Source of the DNA: Candidatus Thiodiazotropha endoloripes
GTDB lineage: Bacteria > Pseudomonadota > Gammaproteobacteria > Chromatiales > Chromatiaceae
Length of the DNA: 64,000 bases
Assembly: GCF_001708965.1 (NCBI RefSeq)
Contig: NZ_LVJW01000003.1
Span: 744,001-808,000 of the forward strand
Direction: 5' to 3'
The notes under the pieces were generated by a model that saw nothing but the letters and a program-made list of their open reading frames with translations, had not been told where the DNA came from and searched no databases. The position numbers and the translations under genes are program-made. Shown piece by piece: positions 17,940 through 27,450 of this stretch (positions within the stretch are counted from its first letter, which is position 1; every line of letters begins with the position of its first letter).

Positions 17940-18281
17940 TTATCCTCTGACCCTGATCCGGGTGCCGTGTACCAGTGACAGGGTAATCTCTGCAGCCGAA
18001 ATGGATGCCGGGAAGTAGGTTCCTGAGATCTTTGCACTATTGATACTCGCGCCTTCAAGTATCGTCTGTCTCAAGTCCACCCCTCGCAGATCAGCATGAC
18101 GCAGATAGGCGTCAGCCATGTTTAGCCCTCTGGCATCCAGGGTTCTCAAGTCCACACCGCGCAGGTCTGCACTCTCCAGGCTGCACTCCTCGCCTGCTGC
18201 CCTCCGTTCATTGAACTCCTCGATCTGACCATGCTTCAGCAGCTGGTACATGGGATCCTGACTAAGCTCTCGGTGTGCCAT
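17940..18281 (-). CDS. Small pentapeptide-repeat protein
   Basis: A 113-residue protein, taking MAHRELSQDP at 18281 as start (18296 is also possible). Its middle consists of A(D/N)LRGVDLR-type pentapeptide repeats (SADLRGVDLRTLDARGLNMADAY and so on), predicted to fold as a short right-handed beta-helix. Its tail is non-repetitive. No signal peptide. It converges on tatC with only one base between the stops. Function unknown; short pentapeptide proteins can be DNA mimics, but nothing here shows that. Confidence 0.7.
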   Translation of the reverse strand: MAHRELSQDPMYQLLKHGQIEEFNERRAAGEECSLESADLRGVDLRTLDARGLNMADAYLRHADLRGVDLRQTILEGASINSAKISGTYFPASISAAEITLSLVHGTRIRVRG

Positions 18282-18424
18282 AGTGACCTCTTTCAATTAT
18301 CTCGCTTCGGTTTTTTAAATTCTCAAAGTGACAATTTAGTTCATAGATTCGATGAGCAGGTATTAATGAAATATGTATTTATTGTTGATATTAACGCACT
18401 CTCCATCTAGTATTGGAAATATTA

Positions 18425-19354
18425 ATGCTTCGAGTGACGAAAATGGCTGGCACCCCACAAATTCATTATAAACAAAACCGACTCAAGCAGTTGAGGGCCT
18501 TTTGCCATGCGGCACAAACAGGATCCATCAGCGAAGCTGCAGAACGACTCTATTTGAGTCAACCCACCGTTTCATTGCAGATACAAGCCCTGGAGAGGGA
18601 GCTGGAGACCGTTCTGTTTGAGCGGCGGGGACCGAAGATCAAACTCACACCGGAAGGTGAGACCCTATACAAGCTCTCTCAGCCCCTGGTCGAGGGTATG
18701 GACAAACTGCAGGAGACCTTCTCCGCCTCCTGCGGAAAACTGGAGAGCGGTGAATTGAATATTGCCGCTGGGGAGTCCACCATTCTCTACATTCTGCCTG
18801 AGCCGATTCGCCGCTTTGCTGAGCGTTATCCCGGCATTCGGGTGAAGTTGCACAATGTTACCGGACGTGACGGAATGGCCATGCTCAGGGCGGATGAGAC
18901 CGATCTTGCGATTGGCTCGATGATCGAGATTCCGGATGACGTAACCTATCAACCGGTGGTCAACTATGCACCGGTACTGATTACGCCTAAGGATCATCCT
19001 TTAGCTAAAAAAGAACAAATTCGACTGCATGATATCAGCCCCTATGGTTTGATACTGCCACCCCACCACTTGAGCACCTGGAGGATGGTCGACCTGGTGT
19101 TCAAGCAGCACAATGCCAGTTATAACGTAACCCTCGAAGCGGGGGGGTGGGAAGTAATCAAAAAATATGTGGAGATTGGTCTTGGTATCTCGATTGTCAC
19201 CGATGTCTGTCTGACCGGTGAGGAGCAAGTGGCCACCATTCCTTTGGGTGATTATTTCCCCGATCGGAGCTACGGCATCGTGCTCAGACGGGGTAAGTTT
19301 CTATCGCCCCAGGCCAAACGATTTCTGGAGATTGTCCGCGAACTCTATAATTAG
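18425..19354 (+). CDS. LysR-family transcriptional regulator
   Basis: About 309 residues. The N-terminal winged HTH is clear (LRAFCHAAQTGSISEAAERL, then QPTVSLQIQALEREL), followed by a two-lobed periplasmic-binding-like effector domain. The start is uncertain between TTG 18413, ATG 18425 and ATG 18443, none with a strong ribosome-binding site. The gene is divergent from the pentapeptide gene and is followed by a sigma-54 activator 147 bases downstream. The ligand is not identifiable. Confidence 0.85.
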   Translation: MLRVTKMAGTPQIHYKQNRLKQLRAFCHAAQTGSISEAAERLYLSQPTVSLQIQALERELETVLFERRGPKIKLTPEGETLYKLSQPLVEGMDKLQETFSASCGKLESGELNIAAGESTILYILPEPIRRFAERYPGIRVKLHNVTGRDGMAMLRADETDLAIGSMIEIPDDVTYQPVVNYAPVLITPKDHPLAKKEQIRLHDISPYGLILPPHHLSTWRMVDLVFKQHNASYNVTLEAGGWEVIKKYVEIGLGISIVTDVCLTGEEQVATIPLGDYFPDRSYGIVLRRGKFLSPQAKRFLEIVRELYN

Positions 19355-19501
19355 CTGCTGAAAACAACTCTTTTTCCTATTATTTGGATGTGAATGACTC
19401 TATTTTCAGCCGGTTGGCGTTATTTCTGTCTATTTGGTCATTGTCATTTTCCTCACGCAAAAAAGTGTTTTAGAATAGACCGGCTTGTAGAGGAGATGGA
19501 T

Positions 19502-20443
19502 ATGATCGGAAAGGCCCCGGAATTTCAAACCTTGCTTCGTGCCATGCGAATTGTGTCTGCGACAGATGCAACTGTATTGGTGACGGGTGAAAGTGGCACT
19601 GGCAAGGAGTTGCTGGCTCAGGCACTGCATGAAAACAGTCGTCGTTGCAACAAGCCCTTTGTTACTGTGAATTGTGCCGCACTGCCCACCCAGCTGGCTG
19701 AGAGTGAGCTGTTCGGACATCGCAAAGGAGCCTATACCGGCGCAACCTCTGACAGTATGGGAAAGGTCCAGGCCGCACAGGGTGGCACCCTGTTTCTGGA
19801 TGAGATCGGTGAATTGCCCACCAACGTGCAGGCAAAGCTGCTGCGCTTTCTTGAGACTGGTGAATGCCAGATGGTTGGTCGGGCCAATAACCAGCGGGTC
19901 GATGTGCGAATCATTGCCGCAACCAATCGTGACCTCTCTAAATCCCTTGATGAGGGAACATTCCGGAGTGACCTCTACTATCGTCTGAATGTGGTTCCTT
20001 TGGAGCTGCCACCCCTGCGTGAACGTTCCGGGGATATGGAGTTGTTGCTCAACGGGCTAACCTTTGAACTCTCCAAAAGCTACAATCTGCGTGCACCGGT
20101 TTATAGCCGCCAGGTGTTGAAGAGTTTGAACTCCTATCCTTGGCCTGGAAATGTTCGTGAATTGAAGAATTTCGCTGAACGTATGCTGATTCTCTTCTCA
20201 GGCAGAAGAGTCGAAGTTGAAAATCTGCCGAATGAGTTCCGCAGTCAGGTAAAGCGGAGTGCGGTCAATGAAGGCGGTTTTGTCCTGCCGGATCAGGGGT
20301 TGAGCATGGATCAGCTGGAAGCCGACCTGATTGAACAGGCCCTCTCCAAAACCCTGGGTAATCGCAGCAAGGCCGCTCGTCTGCTTGGTCTAACACGGGA
20401 TACCCTGCTCTACAGGATGAAGAAATACGCGATCGATTGTTAA
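19502..20443 (+). CDS. Sigma-54-dependent activator lacking a sensory domain
   Basis: About 313 residues from MIGKAPEF at 19502, with GAGGAG 6 bases upstream; a longer frame opens at 19394. It is essentially an AAA+ domain plus a Fis-type HTH. Walker A is GESGTGKE, the sigma-54 contact loop is GAYTGAT (a GAFTGA variant), Walker B is GGTLFLDEIGEL, and the arginine finger region is FRSDLYYRL. The C-terminus holds the Fis HTH (NRSKAARLLGLTRDTLLYRM). No receiver, GAF or PAS domain precedes it, as in PspF-type activators. Partners and target promoters are not evident. It is next to a LysR gene and convergent with an SH3 protein gene. Confidence 0.85.
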   Translation: MIGKAPEFQTLLRAMRIVSATDATVLVTGESGTGKELLAQALHENSRRCNKPFVTVNCAALPTQLAESELFGHRKGAYTGATSDSMGKVQAAQGGTLFLDEIGELPTNVQAKLLRFLETGECQMVGRANNQRVDVRIIAATNRDLSKSLDEGTFRSDLYYRLNVVPLELPPLRERSGDMELLLNGLTFELSKSYNLRAPVYSRQVLKSLNSYPWPGNVRELKNFAERMLILFSGRRVEVENLPNEFRSQVKRSAVNEGGFVLPDQGLSMDQLEADLIEQALSKTLGNRSKAARLLGLTRDTLLYRMKKYAIDC

Positions 20444-20458
20444 CAGGCCCTGGGGGGA

Positions 20459-21082
20459 TCAGTAGATTCTGAAACCACCATGGCGTCTGCGGCTGCGATA
20501 ATCGAACAGAGCAATCCCGGCGACTATGCCTAAAAGGAAGGTGACCGCGGTTGCGATCAGCCCCCATTTCAATGGGAGCATTGTTCCAAACTCCCCCTGT
20601 TGCGCTCTGAGACTCTCGTTCTCCTGCTGAATACGATCCAGTGCCGCGACGATTCCCTCTGTATTTTCCAACTGATCCTGTAACTCGGTGTTGGTTTGCT
20701 GTTCCTGGCTTTTCAGGTTGTTGAGCAACTTTTCCGCCTCACTGAGCTGTTGCCCCTTAGCCTGCAAACTCTCCTTGAGCTCGTTATTTTCAGCTGTCAG
20801 CTCGATCACAAGCGTACGGGCAGGTTTGGATTTGATTAAAAAACCGGCTTTGGTCCAACCGACTATGCCGTCCTTCGTTCTTACTTCGGCGAAAAACCCC
20901 TCTTCACTGAGTAACTCCAGCTCAGTTCCGCTTTTGAGACGTTTTAGAAGCTTCCCTTTTGAATTGATCAACTCGTAGAGAGATAGATTCAGTTCGTCAG
21001 TGACGTAACGGGTCTCGGAATGGGCAGACATACTGACACAGAGTAGACAGCTACAAAGCAGTGAAACTATAGAGAACTTCAT
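20459..21082 (-). CDS. SH3-domain membrane protein (YgiM/TIGR04211 type)
   Basis: A 207-residue envelope protein. It has a signal peptide (about 1-22), a bacterial SH3 domain at about 24-85 (YVTDELNLSLYE...VGWTKAGFL), a long coiled coil (about 90-165) and a C-terminal membrane helix (WGLIATAVTFLLGIVAGIALF), with a basic tail facing the cytoplasm. The order is that of the TIGR04211 family, whose E. coli member is YgiM. Function is not established. It converges on the sigma-54 activator gene, 15 bases apart. Confidence 0.85.
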   Translation of the reverse strand: MKFSIVSLLCSCLLCVSMSAHSETRYVTDELNLSLYELINSKGKLLKRLKSGTELELLSEEGFFAEVRTKDGIVGWTKAGFLIKSKPARTLVIELTAENNELKESLQAKGQQLSEAEKLLNNLKSQEQQTNTELQDQLENTEGIVAALDRIQQENESLRAQQGEFGTMLPLKWGLIATAVTFLLGIVAGIALFDYRSRRRHGGFRIY

Positions 21083-21302
21083 TAGAGTTATAGGCCCTAA
21101 CCTATCTCGCGGGAATTCCGCATCAAATCAAACAATCGTTCAGAAAAAGCATATCGAATAGGTGACCGGCATACTAGTCCCAATCTTGCCAGTGAGGCGT
21201 GGTTCACTGAAACCGTAGGATCCCCGGTCTGTTCAGTTTCCGTTCAGTAAGCCCCGATTATGCTGAACTCGAAACAGAGCAAAAGATCACAGGAGACATC
21301 TG

Positions 21303-21701
21303 ATGAACGCAATCCACAAAATGGTTGTTGCCGCGACATTGAGCCTGATCGTCACCGGTCCAACCCTGGCTGGCCATACGGATCGACAGAGAGTTTGCGA
21401 TCAAGAGTGGACGGAAAGAATTGATCAGCGTTTGGATCGTCAGTATCGACGCATACAGCGGGGTGTTGATCAACACAGCCTGACCTACAAGGAGAGTAAG
21501 CAGTTAAACAGAAAATACAGAAAAATTAGAAGATTGTCTCGAGAGTATCAAGAGGATGGCTATCTTTCCCGAAAGGAGTTCAAACGCCTGTCCGGCAAAC
21601 TCGACAGGCTCAGTGACAGGATCTGGGAGTACAAGCACAATGATCTGGAGCGCTATATGATCTATCACGATCGATATGCGCATCAGAACAAGCATAGGTG
21701 A
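21303..21701 (+). CDS. Small exported charged protein, unknown function
   Basis: A 132-residue protein with a signal peptide (MNAIHKMVVAATLSLIVTGPTLAG) and an excellent ribosome-binding site (AGGAGACATCTG before ATG). The mature part is very rich in Arg, Lys, Asp, Glu and Tyr and predicted helical, with pairs of similar segments (RIDQRLDRQYRRIQRGV, KQLNRKYRKIRRLSREY, KRLSGKLDRLSDRI). This is the look of a small periplasmic helical-hairpin protein. No known family recognised. A GC-rich inverted repeat follows it. Confidence 0.75.
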   Translation: MNAIHKMVVAATLSLIVTGPTLAGHTDRQRVCDQEWTERIDQRLDRQYRRIQRGVDQHSLTYKESKQLNRKYRKIRRLSREYQEDGYLSRKEFKRLSGKLDRLSDRIWEYKHNDLERYMIYHDRYAHQNKHR

Positions 21702-21730
21702 TCTCTGAACAGCCGGTATAATCATTTTAA

Positions 21731-21755
21731 CTCCTTCTCCTTCCGGGAGAAGGAG
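21731..21755. terminator. Hairpin between convergent genes
   Basis: CTCCTTCTCC - TTCC - GGGAGAAGGAG forms a 10-bp stem between two convergent genes. The flanks lack a clear T-run on either strand, so it may be a weak bidirectional terminator or a dispersed palindromic repeat. A comparable CTCTCCC/GGGAGAG hairpin occurs at 50847. Confidence 0.45.
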
Positions 21756-21788
21756 TCCGCTATGAGGCGGGCTTGGTACGGCTCTCTC

Positions 21789-24116
21789 TCAGACTTTGAA
21801 ATGATTTACAAAATTCTCGACATGAGCCAATAGCTCCAACAGCTCATCGTCAATCAGTGCTTCCGGTTGATTTTCTCGTTTCATGATCGACTTCAGGTAC
21901 ATTGCTTTGGCATGGATCGATGTGGCTCCGCTATTGCTCGCAGATCCGGCCAATTTGTGCACCGCCTGATAGAGAGCGGACTTATCCTTTTTCAGCGAAG
22001 CCTGCCGGATGTCGCTGGATATTTCCGGCAGCATGGCTAAAAAATCTTTCAGAATCAGACGAGCAGTCTGTTCGTTCCCAGCCACACTTGCCAGGGCTGT
22101 ATCACGGTCATAAATGTGATTGCCCGCTTGTGGACTATGGCTCCATTGGCCGTTTGAGTTTTGATAGTTAATTTTTTTACACCATTTTGCGATGATGCCG
22201 TATAACTGCTCAGGCAGGTAGGGTTTTGGTAGAAGGTCATTCATTCCCGCATCGGTCACCTCCTTGCGTTTTTCAGGCAGTACATGGGCGGTAACTGCAA
22301 TGATCGGTATGTTTTCCGTGGCTGAGTTAGGCTGTCTCAACTGTATGGCCGCGTCGATACCGCTCATAATGGGCATCTCGAGATCCATCAGAATCAGATC
22401 GAAATTGATTTCAGAGATTTTCTCCATTGCCTCGATGGCACTGTATACGGCCACCACTTCCGCACCTTCGTTGAGCAGTAGTGTCTTGGCCAGCATCAGA
22501 TTGACATTACTATCGTCTACGACCAGGATCCTCATATCATTGAGCAGTGAACCGTGAGGCTCCAATGATTGAGCTTTCACATCATCTGAGTGATCGATGA
22601 CTGATATATCCTTCATCTTCTCTTTCTGAGGAAGCGATAGGTAGATGGTGATGGTGAACTCTGATCCCTTGTCGGGAGCACTCTTGAGAGAAATACTGCC
22701 GCCCATCAGATGGACCAGGCGCTTGGCAATAACCAGACCCAAACCGGTACCTCCATAGTGTCGGGTCAATGAACCGTCGGCTTGCTGAAACGGTTTAAAA
22801 AGTTGCTCTTGCTGATCCTGTGCAATACCGATTCCGGTATCACGGATTTTGATGGCGAGGGCAATTCTGTCGTTTTTTTGCCGCTGTTTCTCAATGTTGA
22901 TGGTAACCTGACCCTGGTCGGTAAACTTGATGGCATTACCGATCAGGTTGATTAAAATCTGTCTTAAACGTGTTGAATCGCCATACAGAACGGGGGGGAT
23001 GTCATGGGCCACATAGGTGACCAGTTTCAGTCCCTTCTCCAGTGCTTTGGGAGTGAATAACACCTGGACGCTTTTGATCATCGATTCCAGTACAAAATTA
23101 CTGTTCTCCAGCTTTATCTTGCCGGCTTCCATTTTTGAGAAGTCAAGAATGTCATCAATGATGTCAAGCAGGGAGTTTGCGGAGCTGGTGATAATACGCA
23201 GATAGTCCGCTTGTTGATCATCCAGTTCAGTTTTCTCTAGCAAGTGAGCAAAGCCGATGACACCGCTCATTGGGGTGCGAATTTCGTGGCTCATGGTCGC
23301 CAGAAAATCACTTTTTGCCTGACTTGCAGCCTCTGCACCTTCTTTTGCCCATTCCAACTCCTGAGTGCGTTCTGCCACCACTTGTTCCAGGTCCTGTTGG
23401 TATGCGTTCAAGTCCCGGTCATATTGCTCGATTTTATTCAGCATGATGTTGAACTCGTCGACCAGTGTACCCAACTCATCATTACTGACCCGTATCGCAC
23501 GGCGGCTGAAATCGTGATCAGCTGTGATTGCTTCTATGGTGGTTAACAGTTGTTTGACTGGAGCAGAGACGATTTTTTGAAATCGACTTGAGAGCAGTAC
23601 TGCAAAAAGCATGGAGATAATGAAAACACCAAGTATCAGGAGTGCCTGTTGAATCAATACTGAACGGGCATTACTCATATCACCAACGATAACGAAATAG
23701 CCGATCAGCTCATCATCAAGAACAATTGGTTCTTCGACTTCTATCAACCCAAAGGGCAGAAAAGAGCTATTGGGAGCATCGGTCTGCTGTTTCTCAGGAG
23801 TATTTGATCTGCTCAGGTATTCTGCAAAAGCCTTTCGATTCAGATTAAGTATTTTTGCGCTGACAACATCGCTTTGTGTGGCAAGGGTTGAGAGAATATC
23901 TTCGGCAGCCTGATCGTCACGAAAAGTGATAGCTGCGCTACTGTTGGCACCTAAGACCCTGGCCAGTGTGTGTAGCCGCGAAACTGTTTCATCGCGTGTT
24001 GAGGTGATTTCCAAAACCATAAATAGAAACAGGCTGAGCAATAGTACAGAGGCTGCAGTGGCCAGAATAATGGCTTCAATTTTTTGCTTGATAGAAGCAT
24101 TGCGCAGTAGGTTCAT
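21789..24116 (-). CDS. Hybrid sensor histidine kinase with receiver and HPt domains
   Basis: A 775-residue inner-membrane phosphorelay kinase. It has two membrane helices (about 15-37 and 168-190) around a periplasmic sensor of about 130 residues, HAMP, and a short coiled coil ([20 protein letters not shown]). HisKA has the phospho-acceptor His in [15 protein letters not shown]. The HATPase has an N box [15 protein letters not shown] and GGTGLGL. The receiver has its Asp in LILMDLEMP. The C-terminal HPt has its His in [14 protein letters not shown]. All phosphotransfer residues are intact, but no output domain or cognate regulator is encoded nearby. It overlaps the yfiR-like gene by 4 bases, so the YfiR protein is the likely periplasmic partner. 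Confidence 0.9.
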   Translation of the reverse strand: MNLLRNASIKQKIEAIILATAASVLLLSLFLFMVLEITSTRDETVSRLHTLARVLGANSSAAITFRDDQAAEDILSTLATQSDVVSAKILNLNRKAFAEYLSRSNTPEKQQTDAPNSSFLPFGLIEVEEPIVLDDELIGYFVIVGDMSNARSVLIQQALLILGVFIISMLFAVLLSSRFQKIVSAPVKQLLTTIEAITADHDFSRRAIRVSNDELGTLVDEFNIMLNKIEQYDRDLNAYQQDLEQVVAERTQELEWAKEGAEAASQAKSDFLATMSHEIRTPMSGVIGFAHLLEKTELDDQQADYLRIITSSANSLLDIIDDILDFSKMEAGKIKLENSNFVLESMIKSVQVLFTPKALEKGLKLVTYVAHDIPPVLYGDSTRLRQILINLIGNAIKFTDQGQVTINIEKQRQKNDRIALAIKIRDTGIGIAQDQQEQLFKPFQQADGSLTRHYGGTGLGLVIAKRLVHLMGGSISLKSAPDKGSEFTITIYLSLPQKEKMKDISVIDHSDDVKAQSLEPHGSLLNDMRILVVDDSNVNLMLAKTLLLNEGAEVVAVYSAIEAMEKISEINFDLILMDLEMPIMSGIDAAIQLRQPNSATENIPIIAVTAHVLPEKRKEVTDAGMNDLLPKPYLPEQLYGIIAKWCKKINYQNSNGQWSHSPQAGNHIYDRDTALASVAGNEQTARLILKDFLAMLPEISSDIRQASLKKDKSALYQAVHKLAGSASNSGATSIHAKAMYLKSIMKRENQPEALIDDELLELLAHVENFVNHFKV

Positions 24117-24667
24117 TGCTCAGCCTCATCATTGATAATTGTAGCTAGATCAAGTAGTCGTGAACTGAGCCTTAAGCCGGATGATTGCGTGTTGTTGAGA
24201 TTGATGATGAAACGAAGTTTATCCCGATCCTGTGTCAGTTCGATCATTCCGCCATATTGACTGAATCGGTCCATTTCACTGATTGTTAAAACTGGTTTCA
24301 TCTTGATCGACTGCAAGACTTCCTGAATGCGGCTTTGTGTTGATTCTGCAAGATAGAGTACATGGCAGATACTCAGGTCTGATTCATCATTGACCTTAAC
24401 AATCTTGATTGGTTTTCCTCGTAGCACCCGGCCGGCCAGTTTCGGCAGGTTGTTGGTTAAATTGTCTTCGCCGATCGAGCATATTGTTAAGGCATCCTGT
24501 ACGGTTTTTGATTGATTCTCAGGCCAACGGGTGAATTTTGCAAAATTGTAGATAAATACTGTTTTTAATAGAGCTGCCTCCAGCTCAGAGTCCTGGGCAG
24601 CAGAGGTTGTCATTGCGAACAATGAAAACATCACCATAGTTATGAAGGTCAACAGCCTTGTTGCCAC
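24113..24667 (-). CDS. YfiR-family periplasmic protein
   Basis: A 184-residue exported protein with a signal peptide ending TTSAAQ. The core is of the YfiR/DUF4154 family: [19 protein letters not shown] near the N-terminus and [11 protein letters not shown] in the middle. In Pseudomonas, YfiR is a periplasmic, redox-sensitive inhibitor of the diguanylate cyclase YfiN. Here it sits between a TonB receptor gene and a membrane histidine kinase gene. The inference is that it links outer-membrane receptor status to the kinase. Confidence 0.85.
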   Translation of the reverse strand: MATRLLTFITMVMFSLFAMTTSAAQDSELEAALLKTVFIYNFAKFTRWPENQSKTVQDALTICSIGEDNLTNNLPKLAGRVLRGKPIKIVKVNDESDLSICHVLYLAESTQSRIQEVLQSIKMKPVLTISEMDRFSQYGGMIELTQDRDKLRFIINLNNTQSSGLRLSSRLLDLATIINDEAEQ

Positions 24668-24976
24668 GATTTCAATCCACTTTAAAGCGCTATTCGTTAT
24701 TTAGTTGCTAGCGACCATCTCAGAATCAAAACTCGGTCATTACTTTTATGTGCTTTGTAAAAGGTGAGTGAAACAGATTGCAAAATGGAGGCTGGTTTGA
24801 CAGATGGTCGTTTCGTGATACAGATTTAACGACTGCGCCTCCAGTGAATAAGTTTAGCCTCACTCTTTGTGGGTCATTCGTAAGGTTTGCACTGGCTTTT
24901 GCCTTGGATTTGTGAGTTTTGTTCATTGTGTGGTTTAACTCTTTTATTTGGCTATTGTTGAATGTCGCTTGTAGGA
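24668..24976. other. Intergenic region between TonB receptor and yfiR-like genes
   Basis: About 310 bases. A 66-codon minus-strand frame (24726-24926) has no ribosome-binding site or recognisable protein features and is not called. No terminator hairpin was found, so readthrough from the receptor gene into the yfiR-like gene is possible. Confidence 0.5.
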
Positions 24977-27052
24977 TCAGTTGTTGAATCTGTATCTGAT
25001 CTCTGCGTAAAAATTTCTTTCCGGTAGAGGTAGGCCTTCAGGAATGTTCGGACTGGTGTACTCTCTTGCATCTTCATCGAAAAGATTTCGAATTGAAGTG
25101 GCAAACTCCCAGTTCTTACCCGGAAAGTATCTGAATGTTGTGTCGACAATCAGGTAGTCATCAAGTGTGGATCGGCTGTCGTTTGCTCTCCGTTCGCGTT
25201 CGCCGATCCAGTTGAACTGAAGATTCCAGTTCCAGTGATCAAGAAAAAACCAATCGCCTCGTAGATAGGCATCCTGCTCCGGTTGATCGAACGCACGAAA
25301 AGCACTGTCGTCCTGATCCCGAAAGGTGTAGTTACCGGATAGCCTCAGGTTGTCTGTCAGTTGCCATTTGGCTTCCAGCTCAATGCCATGAATGGTGTGC
25401 TCACCGATATTGGTAAAGGTACCGACTGTATCCCCCGGTTCTTTTACATCGTCAATCAGATCAGTCTGCTGGTAGCGGAACAGATTCAACGCCAAATTCA
25501 GATTCGAATAGAGTCTGTAAGAGAAAGCCAGTTCCCAGGTCTCAGAGCGTTCAGGCTTTAACTCTGGATTGGGTAGGGCATTAGAGGTACTGGCATAGAG
25601 CTCCTGAAATGATGGGGGGCGGAATGCTCGACCATAAAAGAGTTTGGCTGTCAGCCGATCAGTGCTTTGCCAGACCAGGCCAAGACGTGGATTGAAAGTG
25701 TTACCGAAGTCTGAGTAGTGATCATACCTGGCTCCGGCAGTCAGTTCCCAGTCAGTAGCCAGTTGCCAGATGTCCTGGGCGAAAACATAATAGATCTTAC
25801 GTCTCTTTTCCGGTGAAAATGCGTAAGGTGTATCGCTGAGGTCAACCAGTCCACTACCAAGTGGGATTTCATTACCATCAGCCCCGGATCCGGAGTTGAC
25901 GTACTGCTCTACCCGATAGAGATCCTGCCAGATGTAACCGGTCCCCAGGCGAATGGATTGCCCCTGAAATCCACGATAGAGGCCACTGGCTTCTGCGGAG
26001 ATTCTGCGCTCAGCTGAACGCATCTGGTTGATTATTCCGGATGTGTTTGCTTCTGACAGGGCGCCCGGGGGGCGTTCCTGGAAGCCGTCACCGGAAGAGT
26101 AACTGTAGTCCTGAAAACGTAATTCTGCATCGACAATCCAGTGTGGGTGGAGTTGACTGTCATTGTAAAAGAGGTCTGCGTTGATCCGTTTGTCATCGGC
26201 TTTGGTGATTGGGTCCAGCACACCAAGTCCGGTCATGCCGGTTTCGATTTCGTTATGCTTGGCATAGTCAAGATTCAGTCGCCAGTTTGAGTATGCAGCG
26301 GAAAAACGGATCTCTTCACTCTTCCAACCATATTGGGCCTTATCCGGTGCGAGTGAGGCATTGGTATCAGATCGACTGTCTGAGATCGATTGGGCATCAG
26401 TATTGATCTGGGGGTCGTGACCGTCGGTATTGTAAAAATCCATAGTCAACCCGATATCAAAACCATTCAGAGTGTCACCATATTGCATCCAACCGTTATC
26501 CGTATCAAAACTGCCACTACGCACACCAACTTCGTTATGGCTGACCTTGCCGGCTGCTTTGGTAATGACATTAATCACACCAGCCGAGGCGTCGGCACCA
26601 AACAGAGCAGAGCCAGGGCCACGAATAATCTCAATACGGTCGATACTGCTGATTGGCATGCCTTTCCAGAAGAAACCAAAGCCCCACAACAGATCACGCA
26701 TTGAGACTCCGTTGACCATTAACAGAGTCTGGGTGGCTGTGGCGCCTCTTATCTGTATCAGTGGGCGAAAACCAAACTGATTGGCTCTGATGTGAATACC
26801 CGGAACACTCTCAAGAATGTCGACAAGATTTGTCGCTCCGGTTGCCTTAATATCCTCTTCGGTAATCACGGTTACTGCAGAGGGAGCCTTCGCGAGTGTC
26901 TGCTTTGTATCGGTAGAGATCGTAACTTCCAGTTCCATCAACTCTTCCAGACTGAGGGAGAGAAAATGGTCAAGTTTCTCATCATGTACGGCGTGAACCT
27001 GCGGTCCAAACAGTAGCAAGAGTGACAATAAAAAATTGTTTTTATTGAACAT
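24977..27052 (-). CDS. TonB-dependent outer-membrane receptor
   Basis: A 691-residue receptor. The signal peptide ends at about residue 22 (GPQVHAVHD). A plug domain follows at about 50-160 (APSAVTVITEEDIKATG, IEIIRGPGSALFGADASAGVINVIT), then a 22-strand-type beta-barrel. The C-terminus ends in an aromatic strand (FYAEIRYRFNN) as expected for barrel insertion. The barrel has CirA/vitamin-B12-receptor-like motifs (RPPSFQELY, NPELKPERSETWEL). Substrate unknown. It is first in a minus-strand set with the yfiR-like and hybrid kinase genes, a recurring grouping in marine gammaproteobacteria. Confidence 0.9.
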   Translation of the reverse strand: MFNKNNFLLSLLLLFGPQVHAVHDEKLDHFLSLSLEELMELEVTISTDTKQTLAKAPSAVTVITEEDIKATGATNLVDILESVPGIHIRANQFGFRPLIQIRGATATQTLLMVNGVSMRDLLWGFGFFWKGMPISSIDRIEIIRGPGSALFGADASAGVINVITKAAGKVSHNEVGVRSGSFDTDNGWMQYGDTLNGFDIGLTMDFYNTDGHDPQINTDAQSISDSRSDTNASLAPDKAQYGWKSEEIRFSAAYSNWRLNLDYAKHNEIETGMTGLGVLDPITKADDKRINADLFYNDSQLHPHWIVDAELRFQDYSYSSGDGFQERPPGALSEANTSGIINQMRSAERRISAEASGLYRGFQGQSIRLGTGYIWQDLYRVEQYVNSGSGADGNEIPLGSGLVDLSDTPYAFSPEKRRKIYYVFAQDIWQLATDWELTAGARYDHYSDFGNTFNPRLGLVWQSTDRLTAKLFYGRAFRPPSFQELYASTSNALPNPELKPERSETWELAFSYRLYSNLNLALNLFRYQQTDLIDDVKEPGDTVGTFTNIGEHTIHGIELEAKWQLTDNLRLSGNYTFRDQDDSAFRAFDQPEQDAYLRGDWFFLDHWNWNLQFNWIGERERRANDSRSTLDDYLIVDTTFRYFPGKNWEFATSIRNLFDEDAREYTSPNIPEGLPLPERNFYAEIRYRFNN

Positions 27053-27311
27053 TATTCAACGGCGCTTTTTTTAGACCAGCAATGCTGGTTCATATCAGAG
27101 CCGGTCTGATGGAATTGATAAATGGAGTGATAAAATGTCATCAATTTCAGGAGAATGGTAACTCGCATCTGTTTTTTATTGATAATTGATAACTTCTGGG
27201 TCAGGTCTGCAATTCGCCAACAAGCTGAATCAGCATTTTGCATCGGTGCACCCGATAAAATGAATTCAGATAATTTACTGACTACAGTAATTGTAATTCA
27301 AAAAGAACAAA

Positions 27312-27348
27312 AGAGATAAAAGAGATAAAAGAGATAAAAGAGATAAAA
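27312..27348. repeat. 9-bp tandem repeat, four copies
   Basis: AGAGATAAA is repeated four times head to tail in the region between the TonB receptor and MFS genes. It is upstream of the receptor start (27052) by about 260 bases. Such a short array could vary in copy number. Confidence 0.8.
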
Positions 27349-27450
27349 GAGAGTGGGAATTAATTGATCGATTGCAGTGGGGAGTGGGAGAGGTGCTATT
27401 GGGATTTGGATTAATATGAAAATCTTTCGTTCAGTTTATGAATATATATC

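Noticed and set aside
21731-21755. Assigning the hairpin as a definite bidirectional terminator
   Set aside because: There is no T-run on either side and a similar palindrome occurs at 50847, so a dispersed repeat is equally likely; listed with low confidence.
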